A stretch of DNA of 64,000 bases from Paralichthys olivaceus (Eukaryota > Chordata > Actinopteri > Pleuronectiformes > Paralichthyidae): the NCBI RefSeq assembly GCF_024713975.1, contig NC_091096.1, forward strand, positions 26,623,458 to 26,687,457, in the 5' to 3' direction. The notes below the pieces were generated by a model, which worked only from the letters and a program-made list of their open reading frames with translations, was not told the origin of the DNA and searched no databases. A program made the position numbers and the translations under genes. Of the stretch, positions 13,255 to 24,543 are shown piece after piece (the stretch's first letter is position 1; each line of letters starts with the position of its first letter).

Positions 13255-13935
13255 GGGTACAGCAGAGTGGTGCAGTATTTTGCTCTGTCGCTTCACAACA
13301 AGAGAGTTCTTGGTTCAAATCCGGGCCTTCCTGTGTGGAGTTTGCATTCTTTTTGTTATCTCTAGGTATTCCAGCTTCCTCCCACAGACGAAAGTGGTTT
13401 GTCAGGATTCTGCCCTGGCTTCTATAAACTATTTAAAAGGACAGCTCTTGGACCTTAGTTTCTGTTGTGTGGCCTTTTGTTTTGTGTGTTAAATGTTTTT
13501 GGACATTTACATTGATTTCCTTGTGTTTTGATTTGCGTTGTTTGGTTCTGTTTCCTGTTTTATTTTGAAATTTCACTCCTTGTGTTTCCTGCCTTTGTCC
13601 TTTTCCGCCTGTGCTATGGTCTGCACCTGTTCCTACTGTGTTCAGTCATTCCTGCCTTCTTGTGTATATAAGTCTCAATGCTTCCCTTTGTCTTTGTCAG
13701 TCTGCCTTGTTGTCTATCAGTTGTGTGTGTGTGTCAGCTCGTTTTCAAAAGGTTTCTTGGTATAATAATAATTTGGAGGCCTACTTTGCCTGCAAGGGTT
13801 AGGGTTCGAGTTAGGTTTAGTTTAAAATAAAGGACATTTTTGTATTTCATCTGGACTTGTCCCCGGCATTTAGATGAAACTGCTCGCCACACCTTAACAG
13901 GGTTGGGTTAATAGGAGACTGTAATGGAAAATTCA
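13255..13935 (+). mobile_element. tRNA-derived SINE split by an LTR
   Basis: The head has the teleost tRNA-SINE layout: 'gtggtgcagtattttgctct' (A-box side), then 'ggttcaaatccgggcc' (B box, consensus GGTTCGANTCC) and 'cctgtgtggagtttgcat', then 'cagcttcctcccacag'. The family continues with a 'ggttgggttaataggagact' block, found only after position 13899. The SINE is therefore interrupted by the solo LTR at 13400-13899, so the LTR is younger. Confidence 0.75.
13400..13899 (+). mobile_element. Solo LTR, probably Ty3/Gypsy
   Basis: A 500-bp unit begins TGTCAGG and ends TTAACA (TG...CA). It is flanked by near-identical 5-bp target copies, TGGTT at 13395-13399 and GGGTT at 13900-13904. Inside are a TATA-like 'gtatataag' near 13663, a pyrimidine-rich leader-like stretch, and an AATAAA polyadenylation signal at 13826-13831. 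No internal gag or pol follows on the same strand, so it is best read as a solo LTR left by recombination. The TG..CA ends and 5-bp duplication suit a Gypsy or retroviral-type integrase; family assignment is inferred. Confidence 0.7.
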
Positions 13936-14159
13936 CATATGAATTTTGCTTGAACTCTTTTCTATGTCTGATCAATGCTCGTGTGCTGTGTTCAACAATA
14001 ACTCCTCATATAGGAATACAGTTATGCTCGCATAAGAGGAACTGTCTGGCATACGTGCAGACCGACAATTCAAAACTAGACAGATACATTTTTTCTTTTT
14101 TACCTTTAACTTACAAATGCCCTCAGTGTTGCTGTGCACTTGGCTGATGCAACCTCAAA

Positions 14160-14475
14160 GTTCATCATCCTCTTGTTGATCCTTATCTGTGCTTTTAGCA
14201 AATGTCCTGTTTCTTGCAGAAGCAAGAGCCGACAGTTTCCTGTGTTAACCAGACTATAGGTGCTTCAGTGTTCATTTTATTATTCAGTAACGGTTGTCAC
14301 TTATGTTTCCTGTTTATCTGACTATATAAAAACCTTCTCCATTCACTATTCAAGGTGTTCCACTCTGAGCGTTCATGCCGAGTGTGAAACCCTCTGCAGA
14401 GCTCTATTAAAGATCCAAAGACAACTACGGTCTGAGAAACTCTTTATTTCACATCTCTAGATACATTTCCACCAC
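14160..14475 (+). mobile_element. LTR-like segment with TATA box and polyadenylation signal
   Basis: TATATAAA at 14323-14330 is followed about 80 bp downstream by ATTAAA at 14406-14411 and then by 'ggtctgagaaactctttatt'. This promoter-to-polyA spacing is typical of an LTR U3-R-U5. I could not define the outer ends or a target duplication. It points the opposite way to the Gypsy pol at 14829-16828, so it is probably a separate insertion. Confidence 0.45.
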
Positions 14476-14828
14476 AAGATTCTAGCTGTGTCCAAAACCA
14501 CTCACTCAGTCACCATTCCCTACTTCATTACATAGTGACTTCTTCTACATAGAGAACTGCATAGTGAGTGTAATGAATGTTTTCTGGAAGCTGGTGAAAG
14601 GAGAACTCGGACAGCAGCTGATGTCTTATGCAGAATATTTTAATGAAGACTTGATGCATCAAGGAGACCAGAAGGTGAAATAATATATAAACACTAACAG
14701 AGTAACATCAGCAATTGTCACCCCCAAGTCTGAAGATGTCTCCCACAGCATCCCCATATATCTTCCTCTACTTGCATCACCCATTCTAACAGCACATCCT
14801 ATGGATAGTTAAACCTAAATATACCACA

Positions 14829-15920
14829 TTATCTAAACCACATTGTGTCCTTATGTCTCAATGGTTCAACTGGTGGTGCTCTAATTTCACACCGGATGGC
14901 CCACATCTCCCTTTCTTTTTTGCTCTCTTGCAACAGCACCAGCTCTAGAAGCACTAGCATCAACTTGGGAACAGACAACACTGGAACATTGCAGAGGAGA
15001 GACTTAGCAGCATTCCAGGCATGATAACACTCATTGGTCCACAAAAACGGAACAGCTGAACTACACAGGTTGGTAAGTGGAGTAACCACTACAGAGACAT
15101 TTTTACAAAAGGACAGGTAGTATCCAGCCATCCCTAAAAAAACTTTAAAGTTCACATCTGGTGTTGGGGACTGGATTGGACAACACAGCCTCAACTTTTG
15201 CCTACTCTGGCCAGACCTGCCCATGGCCAACTTGTTTCCCTGGGTAGGTTACTGTTGCTTTACCAAACTCACATTTAGCAATGTTTAACGTCAACGACGC
15301 CTCAGCAAGCCACTGGAACACCACTTCCAGACTTGCAATGGGTTCTGCTCAGTTACTTTAATACACCACAACATCATAAAGGAACACATTGCAGTGGGGC
15401 ACATCCCCTAGCAACAGGTGCATCAGATGCTGGAAAGTGGCGGGCGCATTTCTCATGCCTAATGCCATATAAGTATACTGCATAAAATGGTCCGGTGTTA
15501 CGAATGTAGAAATGCTAGATGCTCTAGGAGTTAAAGGAACTGTCAGTATCCTTTAAGCAGATCTAGGTTGATGATAATGTCTGAACATAGCAGGACCAAT
15601 GCTGTCAATACAGTCATCCATGCGAGGCACCGGAAACGAGTCTGGCACAGTTACTGCATTAACCTTTCGAAAATCTGACCAGGACCGATGTGTACCATCT
15701 GATTGAGGAGCCAGTAAACACGAAGAGCTCCATGAGCTGCAAATAGACTTGGCTAAACCATTTTCCAGCAGACAGTTCTCTTCAGGACAACAATAGGCAT
15801 AACTGGAGCAGCATTACCAACATCATTGTCATGCTGTAACACACTAGTACATGACAGCACATCTCCAAACAGAGTAGGGAAGGAGTGGAACAAATTGAGC
15901 ACATCGACTTGCTGACTTTC
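14829..15920 (-). pseudogene. Ty3/Gypsy pol remnant: reverse transcriptase and start of RNase H
   Basis: Read on the minus strand, the piece runs from a pre-RT linker (ESQQVDVLNLF, LFGDV, HDNDVGNAAP; about 15,915-15,800) into RT: FRKVNAVTVPDSFPVPRMDD, then FVTPDHF, MRNAPATFQ and a catalytic block. It continues into the RT/RNase H connection with VFLGMAGYY, PLTNL and LLCNVPVLS. The polymerase signature, normally Y-L-D-D, reads F-L-Y-D, so the first catalytic aspartate is lost. In-frame stops and frame changes break the ORF. The RNase H core and 3' LTR were not found before about 14,820. It is a dead copy; substrate and product would be the element's own RNA and cDNA. Confidence 0.85.
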
Positions 15921-15929
15921 AGGCAGATA

Positions 15930-16828
15930 CAACAACTTCCTGGGAGGATGAAAGGGCTTCCCTCACCAACGTGGACGCATTTTGTAAACAAGGACTGAAC
16001 CCAAGGGATTCTTGTGCACCACGTGACTCTGGATCGTAAGTGCTAGACACTGAGTGGGAAACACCAATGGTCTGTTTAAAGGCCTTGGAGATAAAATTTG
16101 TTCCCTGATTGCTTTGCACAACATTTAGTAGTCCAAAGCTGGTAAAGAACTTTGTCAGCGCCTTTATGATGGCCCGGCGGGGGATTGGCCTCAGGAAAAC
16201 AAGTAGAAACACACATCACTGTAAGCAAAAACTGGTTACCAGACTTGGTTTTAGGCAACGGACCAACACAGTCAACAATGACATGCTCAAATGGCTCACC
16301 AACAGCATGGACAAGGTGCAAAGGGGCTGAAGGCACTACCTGGTTTGCTTTGCCCACAACTTGGCAAGTGTGGCAAGTCTTACAGAAACTAATCACATCA
16401 GCTTTCATTCCTGGCCAGAAGAAATGCTTCAGGATCCGGCCAGATGTCTTAGTAACAAATAGATGACCAGACCATAGATGCTTATTTGCTAATGCTAGCT
16501 GAAAACCAACAGGAATAACTATCTGATAAACTGTGTCCCAGTCCTCACCTGAATCAACTGCGGCCTTACCTGACTTTGGAACCCACTTGTGCATTAACAC
16601 ATCATTGTCAACAAGAAAAGACTGCTTCTTAAAACACTCACTAGTGCCTTCACCAGCTGCGGCGAAACACTGTGCCAAGAATGGATCACTTTTCTGGGTG
16701 CTGATGAGCACCTCATGGGTCAGTGGCAGTGACACTGTAAGAGCCGTAATGGACTCTGCTTCACCTTTAGGGTCTGTTGAGGTGCCGTTTACCGACCAAC
16801 CAACAGGGGGAGACCTGTCCTCAGACAA
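15930..16828 (-). pseudogene. Ty3/Gypsy integrase remnant lying upstream of RT
   Basis: The minus-strand frame from 16,828 holds an H2C2 zinc-binding region (HLWSGH, later CKTCHTCQ) about 40 residues before the integrase core. The first catalytic aspartate lies in VIVDCVGPLP. A frameshift near 16,200 moves the core into another frame, where IPRRAIIKALTKFF and VVQSNQGTNF continue it. In VVQSNQGTNF the usual second catalytic D (VVQSDQG) is N. The block ends with a SHSVSSTYDPES type segment and ESLGFSP. In standard Ty3/Gypsy elements integrase follows RNase H; here it precedes the RT on the same strand, the Gmr1 arrangement described for fish and other deuterostomes. Upstream (gag side) the copy stops where a LINE abuts it. 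Confidence 0.85.
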
Positions 16829-16864
16829 AACAGAAACAAAGAGCGATTCAGATAAATCAACATC

Positions 16865-18505
16865 CAGTGAGTTTCTCCTGGAAAGTAATCTCTATGAAGA
16901 CTTTCAGTCAGGGTATAGAGCTCATCACAGCACAAAAGTCACCAATGACCTAATAGCTTCAGAACAAGGGCTTTGTGTCTGTCCTTGTCCTGTTAGATCT
17001 TAGTGCAGCATTTGACACATTGATCATCACATTTTATTACAGACTAGAACAGTTAACTTAAAGGAACCGCCTTAAACTGGTTTGAATCCTATTTTTCCGA
17101 TCAATTCCAATTTGTGCACATTAATGATGAGCCATCTGTGCGCACCAAAGTTAACCACGGCTTTCCACAGGCTTCTGCGCTCGGTCCAATTTTATTCACA
17201 TTGTATATGCTTCCACTAGGAAACATTAGGACACTCTGTAAATTTCCACTGCTATGAGGATGACACCCAGTTCTACCTATCAATAAAACCAGAACAGTGT
17301 TATCAATTAACTAAACTTCAAGCATGTTTCAAGGACATTAAAACCTGGATGACCCACAATTTTCTCTTATTAAAGTCAGATAAAACAGAGGTTCTAATAC
17401 TTTGCCCTAAACACCTTAGAGATACATTATCTAATGATATAGCAGCTCTAGATGACATTGTCGTTGCTTCCAATGAAGCAGTTAAGAATTTGGGAGTCAT
17501 CTTTGATCCCGATTTGTTCTTTGACTCTCACTTAAAACAAATTTCTAGGACCGCCTTCTTTCACTTACATAATGTCTCAAAAATCAGACATGTCCTGTTT
17601 CAAAAAGGTGCAGAAAAACTAGTCAATGCCTTTGTCACATCCAGACTTGATTATTGTAATTCCCTATTATCAGGCTCTAGCAATAAGTTGTTATAGACGC
17701 TGCATCTTACCTCCTGACAGGAACCACGAAAAGAGACCAAATATCTCCTGTATTAGCTTCACTACACTGGCTTCCAGTTAAATCTAGAATAGAAATAAAA
17801 ATTAGCCTACTCACCCACAAGGCCCTTAATAATATGGCACCATCATACCTTAAAGCACTCATAGTACCATATCAATTCACGAGAGTACTGCGCTCCCAGA
17901 ATATAGGCTTACCTGTTGTCCCTAAAGTCTCTAAAAGTAGAGTAGGAGACAGAGCCTTCAACTATCAGGCTCCTTTCCTGTGGAATCATCTCCCAGTTTC
18001 AGTTCAGGAGGCAGACACCCTCTCTATGTTTAAGAGTAGACTTAAAACCTTCCTTTATGATAAAGATTATAGTTAGAGCTGGTCCAGGCTTGTCTTGGAC
18101 CTGCTCTTCTGCTGCTATAGGTCTAGAATGTTGAGGGACACATGACCCATGGAGCTTCTCTTTCCTCTTCTCCTTCCTTATCGTGTCAAAGAAATGAATG
18201 TGTCATCAACACGTTTCTGACTTGACTTTTTCCCCAGAGTCTCTGTGCCTTATCGTTGGCTGTGGCCACATCGAGGACTATGATGATGAATCGTGAAGGT
18301 GTGACATCCTCTGTCCTTAACCCTCAACCCTCATTTGTTTAAGGATAGTTTTCTTCAGGGGCTCCATTTGCTCCAAAAAAGAAAAGGAAGAGGAAGGGCT
18401 GGCAGTGTCATCATTACTACTGATCATATTGAAGGCAACCGACCCTGGACACTGTTTCCTATGAGACAAATTGGGATTTGTGAATATGGGCTATGCTAAT
18501 GACAT
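16865..18505 (+). pseudogene. 5'-truncated CR1/L2-like LINE: RT domain plus 3' UTR
   Basis: The plus strand encodes the RT and C-terminal part of a non-LTR ORF2, in several frames. Recognisable blocks are LYEDFQSGYRAHHST, LLDLSAAFDT (RT motif A), VNHGFPQ (motif B), [11 protein letters not shown] (motif C), WMTHNFLLLKSDKTEVLIL, NLGVIFDPDL, FVTSRLDYCNSLLSG, LASLHWLPV and LWNHLPVSVQEADTLSMFK. Motif C is YEDD where active elements have YADD, and frameshifts and stops interrupt the frame, so it cannot be active. The 3' UTR runs from about 18,077 and ends in the family tail 'tatgagacaaattgggattt'. The 5' edge meets the Gypsy remnant at about 16,830-16,865. L2 versus CR1 placement is not resolved. 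Confidence 0.85.
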
Positions 18506-18839
18506 TTAACATTCTTTTTGGTTTCCAAACCTTTTTCTCATTTTCTTCAAAAACAAAATTATTTTGAATTTACTCCCATCTACTATTAAAACCCAGACGT
18601 CTGGAGAGGAACTTATTAATTTGGAGAGTTTTTGGAACACGTCCCTCTCTCCAGTAGTGAGACTGTGCCAGTACAGCCTGGTCTCTTTTTGTGAGGCTCT
18701 ACTTACACATGCTTGGCAGTGGCACATGTTTTCTGTAAATCGGGATGAAGTTAACTAGACTGCAGAATAAAATGAGATTTTACCAGGAAGCATTCATGGG
18801 GCTCTGATAGTATCCATTTTGTCAAGTAGAGATGACAGT

Positions 18840-19075
18840 GCTCTGTATGAAGATTTAGAGGAAGAGCAACATCAAAAAGATGACCGCCCACACTGAGCCT
18901 GGTTCCAGAGGTTTGTCCTTGTTAATGAGGGAGTTTTTCTCTCCACAGTCGCCAAAGGGTTTCTCATTGTGAGAACTGTTGGGTTTCTCTATATTAAATA
19001 ATACCTTCTATGTAAAGAGCCTTGATATAATGTATATTATGATTGTGTTATACAAATAAAATTTTATTTAATTGA
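18840..19075 (+). mobile_element. Retroposon 3' end ('gataatgtatattatgat' family)
   Basis: Contains 'cgcccacactgagcctggtt', 'aatgagggagtttttctctc', 'gaactgttgggtttctctat' and 'gagccttgatataatgtata', then an AT-rich 'caaataaaattttatttaat' tail. The same order recurs at 44520, 45979 (minus), 24945 (minus) and 29570. It is the 3' portion of a teleost LINE/SINE family; the 5' part is missing. Confidence 0.7.
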
Positions 19076-19084
19076 ACTATACTA

Positions 19085-20580
19085 TATTTAAAAATGTTTG
19101 GTGACGCTGTTCTGTGTGTGGTACGTGTAAAAAAAAACAATAATTAAATAATAATAATAATTTTTTCAGTCACATTAAATAACTTCACCTCAGGTAATAT
19201 ATATAAGATTTTGAACATCAATTCAGCCACCAGCAACTATTTTCTCTGTAAATATAATGAGGAATAATGGTGTCATAAGCAGAGAATGCATGAGTTTGTG
19301 TGTTGTAATCAGAGCTTCTCTGGTCTTTGTATTAGTGTGTTCATTTTAGTAAGACAGCTAAATAAATTCAGCATTTGTAAATAAAAACTAGTTGGGGTAT
19401 GGTCTACCTTCCAAATTTACCCTGTGTTTTCCTGCTGTTTTAAAGTGTGTTACTTTAGCTGACTACCTTTCATGCTCATATTTTCTGCAGACTTTCTCTG
19501 GCCAGCAATTAGGGTTACTCAGAAGACATTGACAAAGATGTCAAGATAGTATGTATCCTGTCAACTGCTGCTTCTCACAGATGTCCATGATCAAAAATGA
19601 ACTAAGGACAAAGCTGATGAAGTGACATTTGAACAAGCTGCATTCTGTAGAATTGGAACTTGTGCGAGAGTTGGACTTCCATCAATTACTTTTTTTTTCC
19701 AGAGGCCAAATCAGGTACACACTACGGGGTTCCAAAAGGAGATCGTTTCTGATATTCTTTGACAAACCTTCCACACAAATACAGGAATGAATAATGACAT
19801 TATTATGCTGGGACCCTTGACACACACATAGAGCTTCGATCTGACATCATTTTTTAATCCATTTCACATCACTAAGTGCCTTGAATTACGATGGTTTGTC
19901 ATTGTGTATATACTTAGGATATGTTTATGCCATGTGGTAGCAAAGGAGAGCCAGTGTGGCAAGGGGTATGGAATGTATGTTGTGGGGGGGAATGGTGTTC
20001 TTTTTGGTTTGTGTGTGTAAATTGTGAAATTCAATAAAAAGAACTTTGAAAATGAACAGAATTTTTGCTGCTCTGCATTACTTTTGATGTTCATTTACTG
20101 TATGTAATGTCTCAAATAGGTTTCATCTTTGCTGTGTATAGCACGTGCGAAAGATCTAAAATGGCAGTGATTCAACTTGTCAAAACAACAAATATATTTT
20201 ATATACTGTTTATTATGACATATGCAGGTTGCCTTGGGGTCATAAGCAGTGAGTGTGAGCTGTTTGCACATGTCAATGCATGTGTCTGTGGCAAGTTTGT
20301 GTCCCATCTGTAGTCATGATAATCTATCCATGAAATGTAAAATTAGATTTTCTTTGTCAGGAAATATGTACTATGAACCTCATAGGACAGCAGGTAAGTG
20401 TACCCAACCCACAAGACAATATACATTGGGACTGCTAATTAAAACATCACAAAGAGGAAAAAAAATAGATTTTCAAAACCATTTTATTTCCAAAGATCTT
20501 CTTAGAAATGTCTTATCAGCATCCTTACTGCTTGATTTTTGTGGCTGTATCTGTTGATTGTTTTGAAAATACATCGAAAA
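19085..20580. other. Gene-free stretch
   Basis: AT-rich sequence with no exon or RNA gene recognised; no bounded transposon. Confidence 0.4.
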
Positions 20581-20584
20581 GCAC

Positions 20585-20757
20585 AACCGGGGTGGCGTGT
20601 AGCTCCCCTAGTAGAGCTGTCACCCCACATATGCAGTGACGTGGGTTCATTTCCAGCCTGTGGCCCTTTGCTGAATGTTATCTCCCACTCTCTCTGCCCC
20701 CCTTTCACTGCTAAAGCTCTCTTTGTGCTTTCAAATAAAAGTCATAAAAGCCAATAA
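20585..20757 (+). mobile_element. tRNA-derived SINE
   Basis: The head reads like a degenerate tRNA: 'ggtggcgtgtagctccccta' with 'agtagagctg' (A-box region) and 'gtgggttcatttccagcc' (B box). A tRNA-unrelated body follows ('ctttgctgaatgtta', 'tctctctgccccccttt') and then a 'caaataaaagtcataaaagc' tail with an A-run. It cannot fold as a functional tRNA because the anticodon and acceptor pairs are not conserved. Confidence 0.75.
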
Positions 20758-20759
20758 TA

Positions 20760-22574
20760 TAAAAAAAACAAAAGCACAGTCAAAAATCAAGCATGTATAG
20801 ACTGATCTGAGAATACTTACTGATGTGCATGCAACAAGGAGTATAAAATTGGTACGTGGTATGAAATGATGTAAAATAATGTCCAGTGACAAACCAGCAT
20901 CTGTGTCTTGTCACATATCTGGGCTTAATGATGTAAACGGCGCTAAAAAAGGGTATTAATGGGAAATAATGTGAAGAAGGATAGAGAGAGAGAGCGGGTG
21001 AGTTTTAAAATATTTATGTTATAAATAACATAAAATAATTTAAATACATTAAGGTCACTGTCAAATCACTATACCCTAACTGATACCAAAAGTCATTATA
21101 GTAAAAATATACAAATCGTTCATAAAGTAAGTACATGAGGTGCGCCAGAATCACACAGTTTTTAAAAGGGTATACAATAATTCTGTTTACCTTCACAATA
21201 TTTTCCACAGCACACAAACTGAACCAACAGGCTTGGAAGGTTATTAACCAAGTTCATTGTCTTTATTTTGTTTCTATAAAAACTTTGAGTTCTTTAAAGT
21301 CTGCATGAATAAAGCAACTGACAGAAATTTCAAATGGTCTTTACTGTTTATGGAATGCATCCCACACTGCCATTATACCATATAAATATCAGCTGTCATG
21401 TCAGTTCATTATGATTTCTGTTCCACTTTCTGATAAGGAATATTTGGGCTTTGTAATTCACAACATACATCATGTCTTTGGTAATATTAAATAAGTCAAT
21501 GATGAATGTGTCAGTAATAAAACATTCATTAAACAACGTTTGTGTATCCTACTTCAACAGTAACCTTGCTTTATATTTAAATAGCTCTATACAGAAAAAT
21601 GAATTTTTTTTTTTTTTTAAATCATCATCTTGTGTTTCTTTCTCTACTGTTTTTGTAGCTCTGGCCATCAGTTCAATCAATTGTGGTGCCATTGTTCTCT
21701 TCACAGTAACTGGGAAGATGTCGAACCAGAGCTACAGTCAAAGTTTGTAATTAGCTTTCCTTTAGTTCCTTATCGAGGACAATTAGCCATAAAACCAAGA
21801 CAACCTAACTGATGTTGTCCCTATTACTGATGTATAAAGCATTTTATTAATCATTTATAAAGCATGTGTTGAAATGTTCGCCTCATCAGAAAGTAGTAAC
21901 ACAGTTTTACGTAGGAGCACCTGGGTTTACAAAACACTAATTTTAAAATAATATAGGAATGTATGAAGAAGAGATATACTTTCAAGATGATAAATGACAT
22001 GGCGTTTTTAAATTTAGGAGCACTGTGCTCCGTTAAAAATAAGGAATTTGGTTTGTATGGAGGCTGCTGGACCTCAACAAAGTTATGGTGAACTGGAAAC
22101 ATTACAATATCAGTAGCTTAATATCAGTAGCTTATAGCCTATGTGTAGAAATAGATCTGGCCTATATCTCTTTTTAGTCAGTTAACTCCAGCTGTATCAA
22201 GTTTAGCTCTGCCATTTTTGTTTAAACATGAGGCCTCTATTTGTCAACCTGAAAGGCAAAAGTACAGTAGACCTCACCCACCCTACTAGTGCATGCTAAT
22301 GTAGTGTTACATACACTGTCTGTTCATTCATAGTCATCGTAACCATCTTCTAAATTTTTAAAAAAGAAAATATTTTGGCCAAAGCTTTCTATACACCAAT
22401 ACAATCATATACCTTTGTATGGAGGAACATCCAAGTAAGTGGTGCTTTGTGACTGTTACAACTGTCCTGAGTTACAATAAGTCAAAACATTAAAGGATAC
22501 AAACACAAAAGATCTCAGTCTTTGGTCACATTCAGATGTTTGATTCTCTGTGAAGGGAATGGCACTGCTGCTGA
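20760..22574. other. npr3 3' flank, probably including its 3' UTR
   Basis: Lies downstream of the npr3 stop on the minus strand. No separate gene is seen. The nearest convincing AATAAA on the minus strand is at 21843-21848, implying a 3' UTR of about 730 bases, but closer non-canonical signals cannot be excluded. Confidence 0.4.
21843..21848 (-). promoter_or_regulatory. Candidate npr3 polyadenylation signal
   Basis: AATAAA on the minus strand (tttatt on plus), the first canonical hexamer noticed downstream of the npr3 stop at 22575. AT-rich flanks make chance occurrence likely. Confidence 0.3.
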
Positions 22575-22686
22575 TTATGCTGCTGAGAAGTTCGATCTGA
22601 TAGAGTCCTCCCGTAACTGACGGTGCTTCCCAGTGTCACCCTCGTCACTACGTGAGCGACGCTCAATTGTAATCCTGTAGTTCTTT
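22575..22686 (-). CDS. npr3: npr3 exon 8: cytoplasmic tail and stop
   Basis: Encodes residues 465-500 after completing a split Arg codon, and ends in TAA (22577-22575). The acceptor is 'ttcctttgcag'. It starts [10 protein letters not shown] and ends SIRSNFSAA. Residues 473-489 correspond to the mammalian Gi-activating segment, with RR at the start and a basic HRQLR at the end. Confidence 0.95.
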
Positions 22687-24452
22687 CTGCAAAGGAATGA
22701 ATCACATCAAAGAAAAATTCTTGTTTTTTTTTATCAATCAAATTTTACATGTATAGCCCATATTCACAAATCAAAATTTGTCTCATAGGGCTTAATAAGG
22801 TGTGACATCCAACAGGGGAAAAAACCTAGAAACCTCAGAGAAAGCCACATGTGAGGGATCCCTCTCCCAGGACAAAGAGAAGTGCAATAGATGCCACGTG
22901 TAACTGAGAACATCCAGGTCCTGACTGTCAAGAGGGATTGAACTGGAGAAGCCTCTTAGAGGTGAAACATCTTAATCTTGATTTAACTCATTTTAAACTA
23001 CCCATGATTTCATTTATTTAATCCCTTAATTATTCATATGTGTTTTGGGTGGAACATGCAATCAACCATCAGACTGCTATCTCTTATTCCCTTGAAAAGC
23101 CAGGGGAGTTGCACCTTGGTGGATTGATATTATTATGACAGATTTTCAAGCTAATAAGAGAGAACACATCTCTGTAGAGGGAAAATTTTTGCTTTGAGCA
23201 CAAGTAGATAATCTGTGTGTGTGGAACAAGCAAGGTATATGCATGTTGGGCAACTGTCTATGGCATATTACTTTCTTGATAATGCACTGTACAATAACAG
23301 TGAAATTAGCTGCTATCTAATTGTTGACATTGGATATATAAAAATTAAGGGGCTAGATTGTTCAACAAGTGGTTTACATACATATCACCTGTGTAACAGT
23401 GTAATGAAATGCTCTGTTGCCAAGTGATATTTCCAACAGGTAGCATGTATGATGCATAACTATAGCTGAGTGCAGCCAGTTGTTTTCTATGCAAAATAAA
23501 ATGATATATAGCAGACATCTGTGTGTGCTGAAAGGTTCACACAGAATGGTTCAAATTAAGGTCTGTTTCCAGCCTGTCTGTTTATCTGACTTCTTTCTTT
23601 CATTGCTGGACTGTAGTGTTAAAGAATTGCCAGTTCTTGGCTGTGAGATCTGTGATTACAACCAAAATAATTGATTGTCAAAAGTTTAAAAGCCTTATCA
23701 AAGTGGTTTTAGGTAAATATATTTGTCTCTAAGCCTTTGACTGAGCATGTGGATGCAACAATATTAGTACACATGAGAAGATAAACATCACATATAGTTA
23801 CCTGAAAAAGTAGAATGCTATAAGCAGAGCTGTTCCAAGAACAGCTCCCACTATGACCCCAGTCAAAGCTGATACTCCAAGTCCACCTGTTTGGAATAAT
23901 TATTGGTTGAAACTCATCATATATACTGTCACACACATTCTAGGTAAAACACAAATGTCACTACTTTAGGTGAACAGTAGTGAATATTTACATGATTTGT
24001 CAGCAATCTCTGGAAGGTCTTTATGTCTTCCTCTCAAAGTGAAATGCTCAGTGTTGAAGGCAGGCAGCAGCTGAAAAGTTCCATTTACTCCAAAGTAGTT
24101 GGCTACCACCTGTAAGATAGTACAAAATATTATCATTCAGTTCATTTTCACATATACATATACCAACTTCTGCCTGGTAGGGAAGAGTTCAGGGATGTCA
24201 CAACTAATTATAATCTCATCTTACCTCATAGGTTCCTGCCTCAACATTGGTCATGGCCATCAAAGAGAAATCTCCATTTCTGTCTCCATTAACATCCATG
24301 GACACCTGGCCAGCGATTCCTATCCACAATTTTGTAAACAATTGAGAACACCACTTAGCTACAATCTTAAGGAAAATTATTCTCTGCTATTGTCATTCAT
24401 TTTTAGCAAGTACTAAAATGACATTCTAGGCTCTCTTTCTCTCTGTCTGTGT

Positions 24453-24543
<91 letters not shown>

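Noticed and set aside
16533..17003. 156-residue plus-strand open frame as a gene
   Set aside because: Its first two thirds are antisense to the Gypsy integrase and its end is LINE reverse transcriptase; it spans a transposon junction.
20585..20660. tRNA gene
   Set aside because: A- and B-box-like sequences are present, but the acceptor and anticodon stems do not pair and a SINE body follows.
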